64,000 bases of DNA from Urechis unicinctus. Lineage: Eukaryota; Annelida; Polychaeta; Xenopneusta; Urechidae. The stretch is taken from contig CM067348.1 of NCBI GenBank assembly GCA_034190875.2, positions 44,558,012 to 44,622,011 on the forward strand, read 5' to 3'. The notes under the pieces were generated by a model. The model did no database searches. It was not told where the DNA came from and saw nothing but the letters and a program-made list of their open reading frames with translations. A program made the position numbers and the translations under genes. This document shows, piece by piece, positions 1-14,410 of the stretch. The number at the start of each line of letters is the position of its first letter. Position 1 is the stretch's first letter.

Positions 1-2700
1 AATTATTACTTTAACTTAGTGACCACATCAATATCATATGCAAACATTCGTGTAGGCTTATGCACTTTATATTCATAGGTCACTGCGGATGGCATTCATG
101 TTGTGTAATCCATCCAATGATTTATGGGTTACATAGAACGGCATAAAGAAGGTTTGCCTTCGACTGAATTGATCAGCAATGGTCAAACTACTGACGCAAA
201 TGCATCTCATAACCTCGCGACATAAATACAGCCGTTCCCCGAAAAACCGACCTCACATGAAACTCTGGCAGTCTGGTACGGAAATGCATCTACCATCTAC
301 TGCAGAAATAAAACAAAATTTTGAAACTACCTGTTTGATGGTCACACACCGAAGTGGCCAGAAAATACATTATTATTCTGGAAATAAAATTCGTTCTACT
401 TCAATAATTAAAACTAATTTAATTTGTTTGATCCTTTACATTAGGTATTATTTGATGCTGCATAGCAATATTAATCAGTCACACTCTGGACTTTTGTAAA
501 CATTGCTGCGCTTGTTCTATCCATAACAAACTGTATTCTCATAATAAGCACACTTTCATGTCGCGTTGCACTAAGCTGTAACAGCTGAGGTCTCAGCTGC
601 ATGTACCGGATTTCTGCGCGGTAGGTGACAGGCAAGACATGCAAGATGAATTACGCCTGCTTAAAGGATTATCATGTGATGTATCTGCAAAAAGACGCGA
701 CGTCAATATAACAATTGTATGGCAGCCGTTTTTATCACGATCCGTACAGAGTTCTGTTCGCTCATAGGCAAAGATAATGTAATAGACGTGCTCTGAGTGA
801 TAATATTTGAAGATATTACCTCTCCAGTAGCAAAAAAGGCATTCCACAATTGGGGCATGATAATTCCAACGCAGCAGCTACCCAGTTTAAGCTTAATACA
901 TTTGATGCAATACTAAATATTCCAGAATAATAAAACATATATCATTACATTGCTACTTACCATGAAATAGCTGATATTGGTATACAATTACTTTCAACAC
1001 TAAAAGCGAATTCATCGGAAGTATTCCAATGCTTACAGCGCATGTTTAATATCATTGCTTAAGTAGGTCAGTTGCTTTAAACAGACTTAGGTGCCAATGT
1101 ATAGAAAGGTGGCCCAATTGAAAGGTTTCCATTAATTAGGCAATATTGATTTGCGCAAGGAATTAGCCATTTGACATAGAACACTGATTATTCCAACATG
1201 CGAGGAGTAATGATTATCAAATGGCTGTGTTTTATAAACGCCACATTAAACCTTAAACAATCGAATCATGCCAGACCTTCTTTTATGATATAATTTATGT
1301 CCAGTGCCATCATTAGCAGAAACAACTAAGTTCTTCCGCTAGCAAATGCAGTGTTTTCTTAATCTATTGCATGTACACTGTTAGTTTATCTATTGTACCA
1401 TTGTAAGCCGAAATAGACAATGCTCAACTGCTCGTATCAATGCAGACATTTACAACTGGCATTAAGAAAGATGTCATCAATTTGCGAAGAATGTATGTTG
1501 TAATCGAGTCGGTAAAACAATTCACATTCCGGTCTGCGCTTAGTTCAGTATGCTAGGTTTGCACGTTAGAAACCCTTAAAACGCATTTAATATTAATACG
1601 CTACGCAGGTGTTCTAGCAATGATTCGCTTTATATCAATTATTAGACGCATGAGTGACATTGTGATAATGATGTTCTCAGAATAATCAATCACTGCATGA
1701 TAAGATCCGCGATGAGACATAGCATCAACCATTTCTTTCCACAATACTCACCAAGTTCAACCCGATTGACCTGCGTTTCAATTATAGTAATTCTTGGATA
1801 CTTTTCCCTCTGGGATCAAGTTAACTGACCGTAAAATTTGTTTCAACTATTTGATCAACCAAAGTTGTTCTTTGGTCTGTTTAAAAACCCTGGTATAATT
1901 GGCCGCTGGTTACGTCACACAATTTTACGATGACCGGTATACGGCTTGTTAAACCAGGTTAGGTAAAGTAATCACATTTTGGTGAAATATATTTTATGCG
2001 CGATGTGTTTTGCTTCATGTGCGTAAGTGCTTGATAAGGTTAATCTGGAGACAAATACATGGCGCCAAAGAAAAAAAACGGTTTCCTGGGTAAAACTCAA
2101 TTGAACCATTCGCTAAGAAAACCTTATGCCATCGATTTAAACCAATAATAATACTAAGGACACAAACAAATAATAGAGAGCTGGTAAATTATGGGCTTGA
2201 GTCTCCATTATTCAACTTTTACAGCTGTTGTCGGTGTTATTTCTAATCATAAATTGCTGCTACACACTACCTTTTCCCGGATATTGAGTGGCTTATTCTT
2301 TGTTGTCAGCAAGTGCTAGAGTGGCCATTATACAATGACGGGTGAAATTATAATCGGGAAATGCCCAGGCATTCTTTGAAACTGTTAACATGATATTACT
2401 TCGGATACATCTGTACAACCTTGTCGACGGATAATTGCAAAGCAGCATTGATCATTGGAACTTTAGGGCCTCTATGATGATCAATTAATACATGAAAACG
2501 ACCAATCAACCATCTGCAATCAACCATCTGGGGTGTGACGTATGGTTGAAGTGTGTTGCTGTTTTAAAATCCGGAATATGCTGTACGCGAATGTTCTAGT
2601 AGAATTCAACGAGATAAGAAATACTCGACTTCCAATTGCTATATCGCAAGTGGGGATAATGATACAGTTCTGTTAGCAATGCATTGATTTAGTTTACAAT
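1..2700. other. Non-coding stretch, nothing recognised
   Basis: No ORF here resembles a known protein and the short ORFs are of chance size for this base composition. No inverted repeat ends, tRNA-like boxes or exon-like runs were recognised. It is best read as intergenic or intronic host sequence. Confidence 0.5.
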
Positions 2701-2702
2701 CC

Positions 2703-2965
2703 GGATATATGCTATATATATACATATATAGATATGTATATATATAAATATAATATATAATTATATAGTTTTGCATATACATATGAATAGTAGATTTATA
2801 TTCAATATATAGATATAGAATATATATATATATATACATCATATATATCTATATATATATATATATATACATACATACATATATATATATTATATCTCTA
2901 TATATTCATATGTATACTTATATATATATATATATAAGTTATATATATATATATATATATAAATT
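2703..2965. repeat. Imperfect (TA)n-rich array
   Basis: Nearly pure alternating T and A with scattered interruptions (TACATACATACA, TATAGATATAG). Apparent ORFs rich in Ile and Tyr on both strands come from this composition and are not genes. Confidence 0.9.
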
Positions 2966-3043
2966 AGTTGTGCAAAATGTAGTCCATGCTTACATATATC
3001 TGTATATATATAGCATATGATTTAGTTTAGTTGTGCTTAATGT

Positions 3044-3055
<12 letters not shown>
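2965..3055 (+). repeat. Short direct repeat between TA arrays
   Basis: The phrase 'atgtagtccatgcttataat' at about 3039-3058 has a close upstream partner at about 2977-2996 ('atgtagtccatgcttacata'), both preceded by TTAGTTGTGC. This is a local duplication between two TA-rich arrays. Confidence 0.6.
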
Positions 3056-3294
<239 letters not shown>

Positions 3295-4005
3295 ACGTCC
3301 CCGTCTGTGCTTTTGATGTCGGATCATAATCGTACTACCTTGGACAACCCTGATCAACATTATCAACACCCTACCGTTCACTAATTGTGGTGTTAATGTA
3401 TTACCATATTCATTCGACTATAATTATTTTCGTCGGAAATTGGTATGGGTAAATAAAAACGCACATTCATTGGTATGAAGCATTGTCGACATTTAGCCCA
3501 ACAAATTAATTTAGTTTAACGTATATTTAGTTATTAGACGTTAACGGAACGCAAAACAGCATAATTCTGATGCATAATATAATATTTTATCAACTCGTTG
3601 CCTTGGCAACTACGCTAAGCGAAGTCATTTTTGTACGATCACACGACCCACTATATCGCCGTCCATACAAGTGTTAGTCAATGCATATCTCTCTATGTCT
3701 CTAACAGCTTCCCACTGAGTTATAAATGGGTGTGTGTTTTATCTATTGCAATGCATATGTTATGGCAGTTAGAATATATGCTATTCAAAGCCGAGTGCAT
3801 GGCTTTATTAGACTTGAGTTATTCAAAATATTTACTTTAATAGCCAAAGAACTACTCGTCTAGATTTCAGAACGCTCTCATTCACCAAAGGACATTATTG
3901 CTCTATATCCGATTACACAAGGGTGAACCGAAGCTGTATTTACGGCCGTTAAATCGAAGCCTGTTTGCCGTGGGTTGCGGCTAATCACCGTGTGGTGGGC
4001 CAGAC
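3295..4005 (+). repeat. Tandem segmental duplication, copy A
   Basis: This stretch shares an ordered series of near-identical blocks with about 4225-4900. Examples are 'ccccgtctgtgct', 'gagttataaatgggtgtgtg', 'agccaaagaactactcgtct', 'ctgtatttacggcc' and 'cgaagcctgtttgccgtggg'. The copies differ by substitutions and by small and medium indels, so the duplication is not recent. No coding function was recognised. Confidence 0.8.
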
Positions 4006-4033
4006 CTAGGGTCCAGGATTGCTATTTTGGACT

Positions 4034-4168
4034 CTCTTCTCTCTCTCTCTCTCTCTCGGATCTCTCTACCTATCTCACTCTCTCTCCTCTCTATCATCTA
4101 TCTCTCTCTCTCTATTTTCTCTCTCTCACTCTCTCTCCATCTCTCTCTCTCTCATTATCTCTCTCTTT
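4034..4168 (+). repeat. (CT)n microsatellite
   Basis: A long imperfect CT dinucleotide tract lies between the two copies of the tandem duplication. Confidence 0.9.
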
Positions 4169-4224
4169 AGTCTAACGTAATTAGTCTATGTAGACATCAT
4201 AACGGAACGCTCATTCTCTCATAC

Positions 4225-4905
4225 ATATTCTATCAACTCGTTGTCCCCGTCTGTGCTATTTGATGTAATGATATATAATCGTGTACCTTGAAACGAATTA
4301 TTTTTGTACGATCACCGACCCACTAATTGTGGTTACAAGTGTTACCAATGCATATCGACGGGCTCTTTTCGTCAAATTGGTAAAAGGTAAATCTAAACCG
4401 CACTGCGCATTCGTCCATCATTCGCAACTCATGCTCCATGTGCCTTTCTGTCATGTGTATCGTTTATGTTATGTAAACATCATGCATGATTATTGAATGA
4501 CAGTCCCACTGAGTTATAAATGGGTGTGTGTTTTATCCTATTGCAATGCATATATTCCTATGAGGAATTATATGACCTCCCATACTAATTTGTGTTATTA
4601 TACGTTCAAAGCCTTGACTTTATTAGACTTGAGTTATTCAATAAGTAAGCAACGTAGCCTGTGTGGGGCATATCAATGTACCACTTTAATAGCCAAAGAA
4701 CTACTCGTCTGCGAAGACATGGTATTGAGTAATCATCATGCACGGGCGGCTTAATGACTCATTTCAGATACGCTCTCATTCACAAAGGACATTATTGTCC
4801 AATATCCGATTATACATTGACCTCAACGAGCTGTATTTACGGCCCGTAAAATCGAAGCCTGTTTGCCGTGGGTTGCGACTCATGTCACCAGGTTGGTGTG
4901 CGTTA
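4225..4905 (+). repeat. Tandem segmental duplication, copy B
   Basis: Second copy of the unit seen at 3295-4005, with the same block order. This copy has extra sequence around 4560-4610 and 4650-4690 and lacks parts of copy A. Confidence 0.8.
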
Positions 4906-7900
4906 CACACTACACTTTCCTTATTACCTAGGTGTCGCCGGATTAATATTTATGTAGACCATAGCACTGACACAATGCTAGTCGCAGTAAATGCCAATCA
5001 TTCAGATCATTTACATAAATCAACTACCTCGTTAATGAATGGTATGTAAAACCTTATTGCATGTTCATTGACTAATAAATATGTTATGTCCATACCAGCA
5101 TCAACTGGCTGCTGCATTTATCAAACTGAATAATAGAATACGTTTAATTTGACAAAATGTTTCCGTTTGAATCTCTTCCAAATTTGTTATCATACTGACC
5201 CAAACATTCTGCATATTGATGACTTTTTAGTGTACATTTACTATCGACAATCGAGGGCCAGAAAAATCTGGTGGACAATGAGTTAAATCGATTGACACTT
5301 CCTGGGTAATTGCTTTTGGACCGAAATACACTATGAATCGATTACTGAGAGTCAAGAGGTCTAACTTGTTTGTTGCGACATGTGTAAGAATTAACGTTTT
5401 AACCAAAGAATTATTTAGCTTAAAATATCTTCTCTTGAACGCTCAGTATTTTCACGGAAAAAATATTAATGATTCAAGAAGGAAAAAGACAAAAATGTTA
5501 AAGCATAGTTCTAACATTTTGCTAAGCATTCTACTTTCATATCATTTGGTGTTAATATCCCATGCGATTTATTAGTGCAAATACACTATGTTCGATTACT
5601 TCCAGAGGTCTAACCGTTTGTTTAGTTTACAAAACACACGTTTATATGAAAAATTTATCAATCAGTTATAACCCATGTAGGCAACACCGTGAGTATATAA
5701 ACACCGATAGGTTATAGAATGACAAGCCACAATCGCCGCAAAAGGAAAAACAACACAACGTAAAATTAGAAGCCGAGACACCTCGTAAACATGATTCATA
5801 CGGACGATATATCACACTTGGGTAGATTATAGAGAAAGAAACATTACAGATCTCAAGTAAATCTCGTCAATTAAAGGAAGCGGCGATAATAATGGTTCCT
5901 CAATCCTATATATTATATGACCCCTTTTGGTACATGGTACATTAATCCATTGCTGTTTGAATATTCTAGACGAGAGACAACCCTGACGTTTCAATATCAT
6001 GAGTAACTGTTGAATAATATACAACGGTATGATACCTGCACATGTGACTCTCTGTTAGCCTCATCATCGGTTTATGTATATAATAGTGACACGAGGTTTG
6101 TGTTGTCTGATAGATGATGACAGTAATGGATATTGCTAATGAGCAATATACAAACAACAGATATGCATGTGTTTGTGTGATCATTTGGTAATTATACCAT
6201 TGGTAATGAATGCACTATTCCCGTAGCCTGTTAACATAAATGATAAATTGGTGAAGAAGTATATGACAAATTCGGATGCATAAACGTTCTACCACAGAAT
6301 CGTTGAATTGCCCTATAAAAACTCCGCCCCACCCTGGCCTTGACTGTTTATCATGCATTGATCCATTGGTGCAGTTATTTCAGTGTCATTAACACTTAAG
6401 TCTCTATAACAAAATATTATTTACCTTCGAGTAAACCTCTTTGTGGTTTGGGCGATTTGCGACTTACTCAACCCCTAGTTTCATTCACCCCGAGATAACT
6501 TCATTCATCCCTGGTTCAACCATTCACTGCTGCCGCAAGCACTGCACTGATTAATATCTATGTAGACGGACCGTGGAGGATGTGTTTCATTTGCTCAGGG
6601 TATCTGTGATTTGTGTTTATCAGTGGAGAGAGATTAAGGGCTAACGAAGCAATAGGTAGCAATTACTACTGACAGATACATACTCAGTCTCTATCATACA
6701 TCATCATCATCACGGTGAGTTTTGGGATGATTAGGATGGGGTGTCTATATCCATAGAAAACCACGTGTACGATGTTGCGTTATTGTAATGCCGCTCACGT
6801 TGTGGCTTTCCAGGGAAACAACAGTTGATATGTATTTCCCTGATACTAATGCGGTCTATCTAATATCAAATCAAAACACACTGACCAAAAACACACGGAA
6901 ACAAAATATGCATATCATCACGAGCGGCCGCTTTTCCTAAACAGCAAATGACACATACGTGTAAAGTTGTTTGTTGATTGCGAACATATGTATACAAACA
7001 CTGCGATTGACTGATGTATTGAAAAAAATTGGAATCACAACAGAGCTATATTTAATGGTCTTATTGTACATTTACCGATGGGAGCGAGTATGTTCTTAAG
7101 ACTACACGCTTAAATACAAGCAAAATAAGAAGATTATTTATACTACATGCCAAATAATCGTTTGAACCTTGAATAGGCTGCTGCGCGCTTATATCGTTCA
7201 AATATAACATACCTAACGTTGTTTCTTACCGTTATTGTCTAGTATGATTATTCGTGCATGTAACCCGTGGTCGATATTCACAAAAGGGGCCAAAACAATT
7301 GCTGCTCGCAACAATATAATATTCTAGAAGGTTTCACTGATTGAATGACTATTTAGACAGCACTATATCTACATTATATACATATGAAGATGGTGCTAAT
7401 GGCCTTTGCGTGACTCTGAAGCTTTAATACTAATTATTTTAACCATTGAAGCATAGAGAAGTATGTAAATAATTGCTTGCTTACATTGCACTCACTTAAG
7501 ATATATGGAAGTGCGCATTAAGTAAATGCACTAGCGGTGGTTGGTAAACTATGGTAATTGAAATATAGTGCTGTTAAATTAACGATCGACACAATGTCAG
7601 AAATATTGACCTCAAAGAGCACAATTTTTTCGTCTTGCATTCATGGTCATTCAGACGTCATCGAGAGGATCAACAGATGCAGCATTTCGACGAGTTAGGT
7701 GCTCCGACTTGCTTCGCATAGAATGTTTTCTATACAACGAATAATTACTTAAATGACGACTGGGTCAGTGGTTATAGTGAATATTTGTAGAACAATTATG
7801 CGGACCCTAGATTCCCTCACTCAATAAACATTTAAATACCCATACAACAGCGACTGTATAGATCAATGTGTCGTGGATCATTTATCTAAAATATGCGGCT

Positions 7901-8711
7901 GCAGAGAAAACCTGAAAGCCTTACCTCCTTAACACCCTACAAACTTCATACCATGAGGTACGCGCTACGCGTGCCTTCATTGGTCAACTAATTAAAGGCT
8001 TTAAGCCTCAACCCTAATTACACAGTGGCTGCCCGCCAACTTAGACAGTCCCGAGCAAGCCCTCAAGGAAGCAGCTTCTCCTGGTATCTCCTCCTACAAT
8101 AGTCTTCAGGCACACCTTTCGGCAGTTATCAAAAGAACCTTAAACTGAATAAAGAGAAGTTTATATTTCGGCCCCCTACAACGTCGTTGACTTGTTTCTA
8201 CAATCTACACATAGCCATCAAGAGAATATAGCCACAACAAATGATTTGGCCAAATTATAGCTCAAATGATATTCTTTGCAAGCATAGTATGTATTTGTCT
8301 AGCCGACCAGCAAATTAAATACAAATTTACTCTCTCTCTCTCACCATATGCGACGTTATAGCATATTAACGAACCTCGACATGCTTGAGTACTTATTCCC
8401 ATTTGTACATTGAACTTATTATTCTCCTATTTTTTTTTCTATTCCGCATGTTGCATTCTGTAAGTGTGCATTGTATTTTTTGGTATGATTATTCCAATTG
8501 TCTATCATAATGTTGGCATATTACGAAGAACATTTAAATGTTTGTTTTCCTGTTATAGTTGGAAATTCAGCGTTGATAGATTGAAAGAAGGCAGGTGGAT
8601 GAAATTATTCCATTATCGTTACATTATTTGGAAAGCATGCAATATGCTATGTTTGTCGCGACTACAGAAGACGTATCTCACTTAGTACATATCAAATCAA
8701 TGTTACTCCGG

Positions 8712-8713
<2 letters not shown>
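4906..8713. other. Non-coding stretch, nothing firmly recognised
   Basis: No supportable gene was seen. A local duplication places 'aatacactatg' plus 'agaggtctaac' at about 5325-5365 and again at about 5580-5613. A promoter-like TATAAAA followed by a GC-rich box lies at 6314-6330 and a strong 5' splice site (CACG/GTGAGT) at 6715; these are treated as a low-confidence finding. Confidence 0.45.
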
Positions 8714-9396
<683 letters not shown>

Positions 9397-9477
9397 ATTA
9401 TTGTGTAAACGTTAAGTTTCAATCTGTATATATATTAATATATATATAATTACTATTTGAATAGTATATATATAGTG

Positions 9478-9692
9478 CATCGTTGTTGCACAATCTAATG
9501 ACTCATGGTAAAGAAATGTGCAACGGAACACGTAAGTTTGATGGACACGGATCTTATATATATATTGTGAAAAAGATTAAGCGTCATTCTGCTTTACCTT
9601 GAAGAAGAGAGTTAGTGCATCGTTGTTACACTATCCAATGGCTCTTGATTTGGAGATGTTCAACATAACACGTAAGTTTGATTGACACGGAC
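9478..9692 (+). repeat. Local direct repeat pair
   Basis: 'agtgcatcgttgtt' followed by a TCYAATGRCTC phrase and 'aacacgtaagtttgat' occurs at about 9475-9545 and again at about 9613-9690. The unit is about 130 bp and starts the duplicated locus. Confidence 0.7.
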
Positions 9693-11455
9693 CTTATTGG
9701 AAGGTGTAACACCAACCATTATCGGGTTGGATCTGTCATGGATTGCCTAACAACTTATATGGAAGCTAACTCGTTGTGCGCATCAAGTGATTATAGAGCC
9801 AAGCATACACCTAGAATAGTTGAAGACATGCATTCCCATATTACATAAATGGTATCGTTTTATAAAATGATATAATCCCTAGTTGAATTACCTATCGGTG
9901 GCTGGTTACATTAAATAGTAGATTGATCTATTTGGGGAGCCTGACGCTCTGAACTTTGTGTTTGTATGGACAGATACAGATGTGTGCAGTGTTTGTGTGC
10001 CTAAGTCCAATCGCTAACATATTACCTGGATGAAAGCAACATATCATATTTGCTTTCTATAAAGCTAAAAATACATCAAAGGCAAGTATTTGCATAAACT
10101 ATCAAAGCGTATGGCTGCCCTTGTGGAAAAGTTTTCAAAGAAAACTCCATGTTAATGCGATCCCAGTGTCAGTCTTAGAAGTACGTAGAACTGAGAGTTG
10201 CTTATCAGTATATTTTATTATTAATAGGCTGCAAACTAAAAACGATAGAGGCCGATGTGCAGAGGCACATCCATCAGCAACTGTTTTTCGGTGATCGAAA
10301 TTCAAAAATCTAAATATGTATTATATGTAATGAATCCTTAATATTCGTTAGCACTTTCCCTTGCTAATGTTGGTCCACTAAACACAACATGACTATCCCC
10401 AAGCTCCTTAAAGTCAGCTCTCTTAAAAGAAAGCCACTAAATCTTTATACGAAGATGCAGTTGATTATCGGCTTAAAGGGAATGTTAGCGACACGCGAGC
10501 ATACATTAGGTATGTGATCCGGGGCTTATTGAAATCTGGCCAAAGTACAAGAGAAGAAATATCACCACGGTTATACATCTGGTAGGGTTTTAGAAAATAA
10601 TCAGACAATCAGACTTTTTTTTATCAATGCAATTAATTATCTTGCGTTAATGAACCCCTGTTTTGCTTTCATATATATTTTTCCTTTAATTAATCTTTTC
10701 ATACAATAAAAACTGAATTTAAGTTTGCTCTCATATAATGCAACCGAATTCATTTCGTTCATTTACAAACATTATAATAGAATAAACCAAATTATTGATC
10801 GCCGGTGTTGTCGTAATGTACCCATGTTCGACAATATCAAATAGTAAATTTCTAAATAAAGGTTATTCTAATATTAAGCATTGGTTATAAGTAACAAGTG
10901 GCTTGGTATTGTACGTTGAGTGGTAACCATCTAATATTTTGCAAATGCAACTTTTTAGATTATAAGGTAAGTATTAGGCTAAACGGCACACCATAACTAT
11001 CGGCTAATATGATACCTTGTACCTTTTTTGCATAACTAAATACGTGAGCTGTTTAACATACCTCCGCACTATTCTTAATATTGCATCAACTTGCATAGAA
11101 ACCCAGTATGTAAAAAAAGTACAATACAAACGGAATTGGAAATGGGGCCATAGAAACAGATTCTGCAGGCAGTTAGTCTTAAATACAATTAGGTCAACGT
11201 ACAATCCTTCTGTATGAGATGCAGTAGAGGAACTAGCGTAGATAAGCGTTATGCAAAGAAACGTTGGCGTAATCCTCTAGTACAAAAAATGAGAGAAAAT
11301 AGAAGCAATATTTTTTAGAAACCCAATAGAATACCTCGCAATATTGTACAAAAAAATTATATCAGATGATAATGTCTATTGATCAATGTTGACTTTTATT
11401 GCAAACTAATTGACGCATTGAGGTTGATACAAATTAACCAAAGGCGTATGCCAGC
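9640..11455 (+). repeat. Duplicated locus, copy 1 (uninterrupted)
   Basis: About 1.8 kb that recurs in the same order and orientation at 20.23-20.80, 24.785-25.29 and 26.03-26.72 kb. Shared phrases include 'tgattgacacggacctta', 'tatcggtggctggtta', 'gcgatcccagtgtc', 'gtagaactgagagttgctta', 'ttattatcggctt', 'gattataagg' and 'acaatccttc'. The copies differ by scattered substitutions and short indels, so the event is moderately old. No ORF is conserved between the copies, which argues against a hidden gene. Confidence 0.85.
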
Positions 11456-11735
11456 ATTAGGTCGCAATTGAATGCTTTCCCTCAGGCAATGCTGTAATTC
11501 CTACTCTTATCAATCCATGGCAAGTAATTAATTGTGATTACCAAAAGTCGTCAATAGCGTTCAATATGAACGATGCCCCTTTTGGCTTCATAGCTATAAA
11601 CGAGCCGAGTAACAACAAGCTTAAATACCATTCGGTTGAACTCATCCTTTTTCAACCTGAATTGATATGCGGTCGTCTGACTGGCGATGCGCTCTTCAGG
11701 TATCAGCTCTGCCGAAGTGCACATGATGGCTATGC

Positions 11736-11736
<1 letters not shown>

Positions 11737-11812
<76 letters not shown>
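11737..11812 (+). repeat. (ATG)n trinucleotide microsatellite
   Basis: About 25 near-perfect GAT/ATG repeats. They are not embedded in a convincing reading frame. Confidence 0.9.
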
Positions 11813-13030
11813 CCGACACAGTTGCTTGATGCTGATGGCTTTTATGCGATTTAATTATAAATTTCACAAACTCCATCGGAAATGAACCATTCTCGATAGA
11901 CTCTCGGACACAAATGATGCACCAAATGAAAACAGAATCAGCCCCCTCGCGACCCTAACACAATTTGATATGAGTACTTGGCGTTACAGACACCATTCAC
12001 GGAATCTTAAGTGAATGCGTCATTATACAGGTAATCGTCTATTTTGTTAACCACTATAATATTGGCCTTGTGGCAACTGTGTATCCAGTTATTTCTCACA
12101 ATACGATAGCTAGGGTGCAATGTAATTGGATTACTAGATGCAAGCTGGCGATGCTCGATCTAAGGTATTGGCAATATAGGATGTGTTCGTGGTATGGACA
12201 GACACGTCACAAACTCACGGCGAGCAATAATTGGCGTAGCGGTGGATTGATATGCAAGGACAATACCTACTTAATTACATTTGTCCTCGTGTTCACTGGC
12301 TTTTGTCGTACATTTTGTATGCAGCATTGTCAAGCCTCGGGTCTGAATGCATTGATAATTTCTACGAAATCCTCAGAAGCTCTCATTTCATTATCATCTT
12401 ACGCATCTGCAATTTTCTACAATGTTGATTTGTACATGCTTAAAATGGATCGTGCTGTTGAGTATAGCAAACCTCATCAAAATCAGAGGTGGAGTAAGGA
12501 TTGTCATTAATGAATATACTAAATGAACTAGATATTGTATAAACTAATATGCCATCATATTATGAGTATTATCAGCCTCCAAGTTAATCGGCTGGCATCT
12601 TTGTTTTGTTGGACTAAATAAAGTAAAAATAGAGTTGACTGAAAAATGTAGGAGCGTTACATTAGTATGATTACTTACTTTTCAACCCTAGAGGAATCAT
12701 TGTAGATGCATTTTTAAGCTGACTTTTCATGGTCACATTGACATAGAAACTAACAGGGCCGATCAAAGGAATCCTTTAGTTACAAGCGGAGAAATGACAT
12801 GATTTAAAACCATCATGAAGTCGTCCATTAGTATGCCGATATTTGTGGCCATAATGTGTAAGTTTGTACAATAAAACACATCTGACATTCCGTCAGGATA
12901 TGTGGCGCTTAATGGGTTATTGTTTGCCATACGAACGGTTAAAGAAATAAGACTAACGATGCACTAATGATCACGTTTTCGCAGGTAACATATATCTGTC
13001 TTTACACGAGATAACTTATCTAGGGCAACA
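11813..13030. other. Non-coding stretch with one chance-size ORF
   Basis: The largest open frame (146 codons, plus strand, 12070-12510) has no recognisable domain, no ATG-led typical start and no codon bias. I treat it as chance. Nothing else was recognised. Confidence 0.45.
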
Positions 13031-13399
<369 letters not shown>

Positions 13400-13917
13400 G
13401 CGCATTAACTGCTCTTAAGATGTTGAATAGAAAGACACTTTATTACCTTGCATTAACAGCTTTATGACTTCATCGATTTATATCAAGCTTGCAAGACTAA
13501 AATGTTCCCCTGAAATGAACAGTCGATAGCATATCTAATCTGTTGGAATTTGTACGATATATTATGATTTAATTTGACCGTCATTCTATGATTTGCGTTA
13601 TTTCTATGGCACTAACTAAGAGGCAATGATCTAAACTATATAATGCGAATTATATGCATCACATAGAATAGGATCGTTTGCAGAGGACGAAAGTGGATTG
13701 TACTTAATGGAATATGGGTGAATAATGGCGTTTTCGGCCTTAGAAGTGATTGACAAATGTTTTGCTGCTCATGATTTGTCAGGCAAGGTCATCTATCACC
13801 ATCCGAGTGCACTTCAATATATACACTCGCTAGTTAAGCGCAATTGCATTATGAAAAAATGTATGGAATGTTGGAATTTGAATCGTCTTTGGCAACTACC
13901 TTTGAATAATTGCTAAG

Positions 13918-13926
13918 GTCAAACTT
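13918..13926 (+). repeat. 9-bp target-site duplication, left (GTCAAACTT)
   Basis: GTCAAACTT lies immediately outside the left inverted repeat of the MULE. The same nine bases occur at 17081-17089 immediately outside the right end. A 9-bp duplication is the hallmark length for Mutator-like elements. Confidence 0.85.
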
Positions 13927-14250
13927 GGTTGCGGGTCAGTTCGCCCCCGGGTCAGTTCGCCCCCGGGACGATACGTCCCCGAAATGCTACGCCCATGTTT
14001 TACAGAAAGGAATATATTGAATGCTACATATTTCATTTAATAAAGGAACAGTATTAATGAATTTATTATCTTGATATGACTTAAATTTTAAGCATAATGT
14101 CTACCGCTCATCGTCCCTGGATAGAGTGCTGTAAGGGCGTTTGGACTCGGCAGCCAGGGAATTTGACCGGTCCGTCGTCTCGGGACAATATGCCTCTTGA
14201 ACAAAACGCGTACAGATAAAGAAACAGAGCACCAGAAGAATGTGACATGA
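13927..14250 (+). repeat. MULE left terminal inverted repeat
   Basis: About 324 bp matching, in inverse orientation, 16453-17080 minus the nested insertion. The outermost part holds two copies of a CAGTTCGCCCCCGGG subrepeat; the right end has about five related units. Further in it shares 'gaaatgctacgcccatgttt' and 'gaacaaaacgcgtac' with the right end. Confidence 0.85.
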
Positions 14251-14410
14251 CACGTGGTGATTTGTGAGCGGAAAGTGTCATGAATACAAAGCACATCGCG
14301 ACGTGACACTTGGTGAGTTGTAAGCGGGAAGCGTCAAGAATGCTGTGACCTGGTATGCATGAACATCTGCATAATTTGCGCTACTGAAGTCAGAAGAAGG
14401 CAATAAGCTC

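Noticed and set aside
12070-12510. 146-codon plus-strand ORF
   Set aside because: No domain, weak start, no codon signal; expected by chance in 64 kb.
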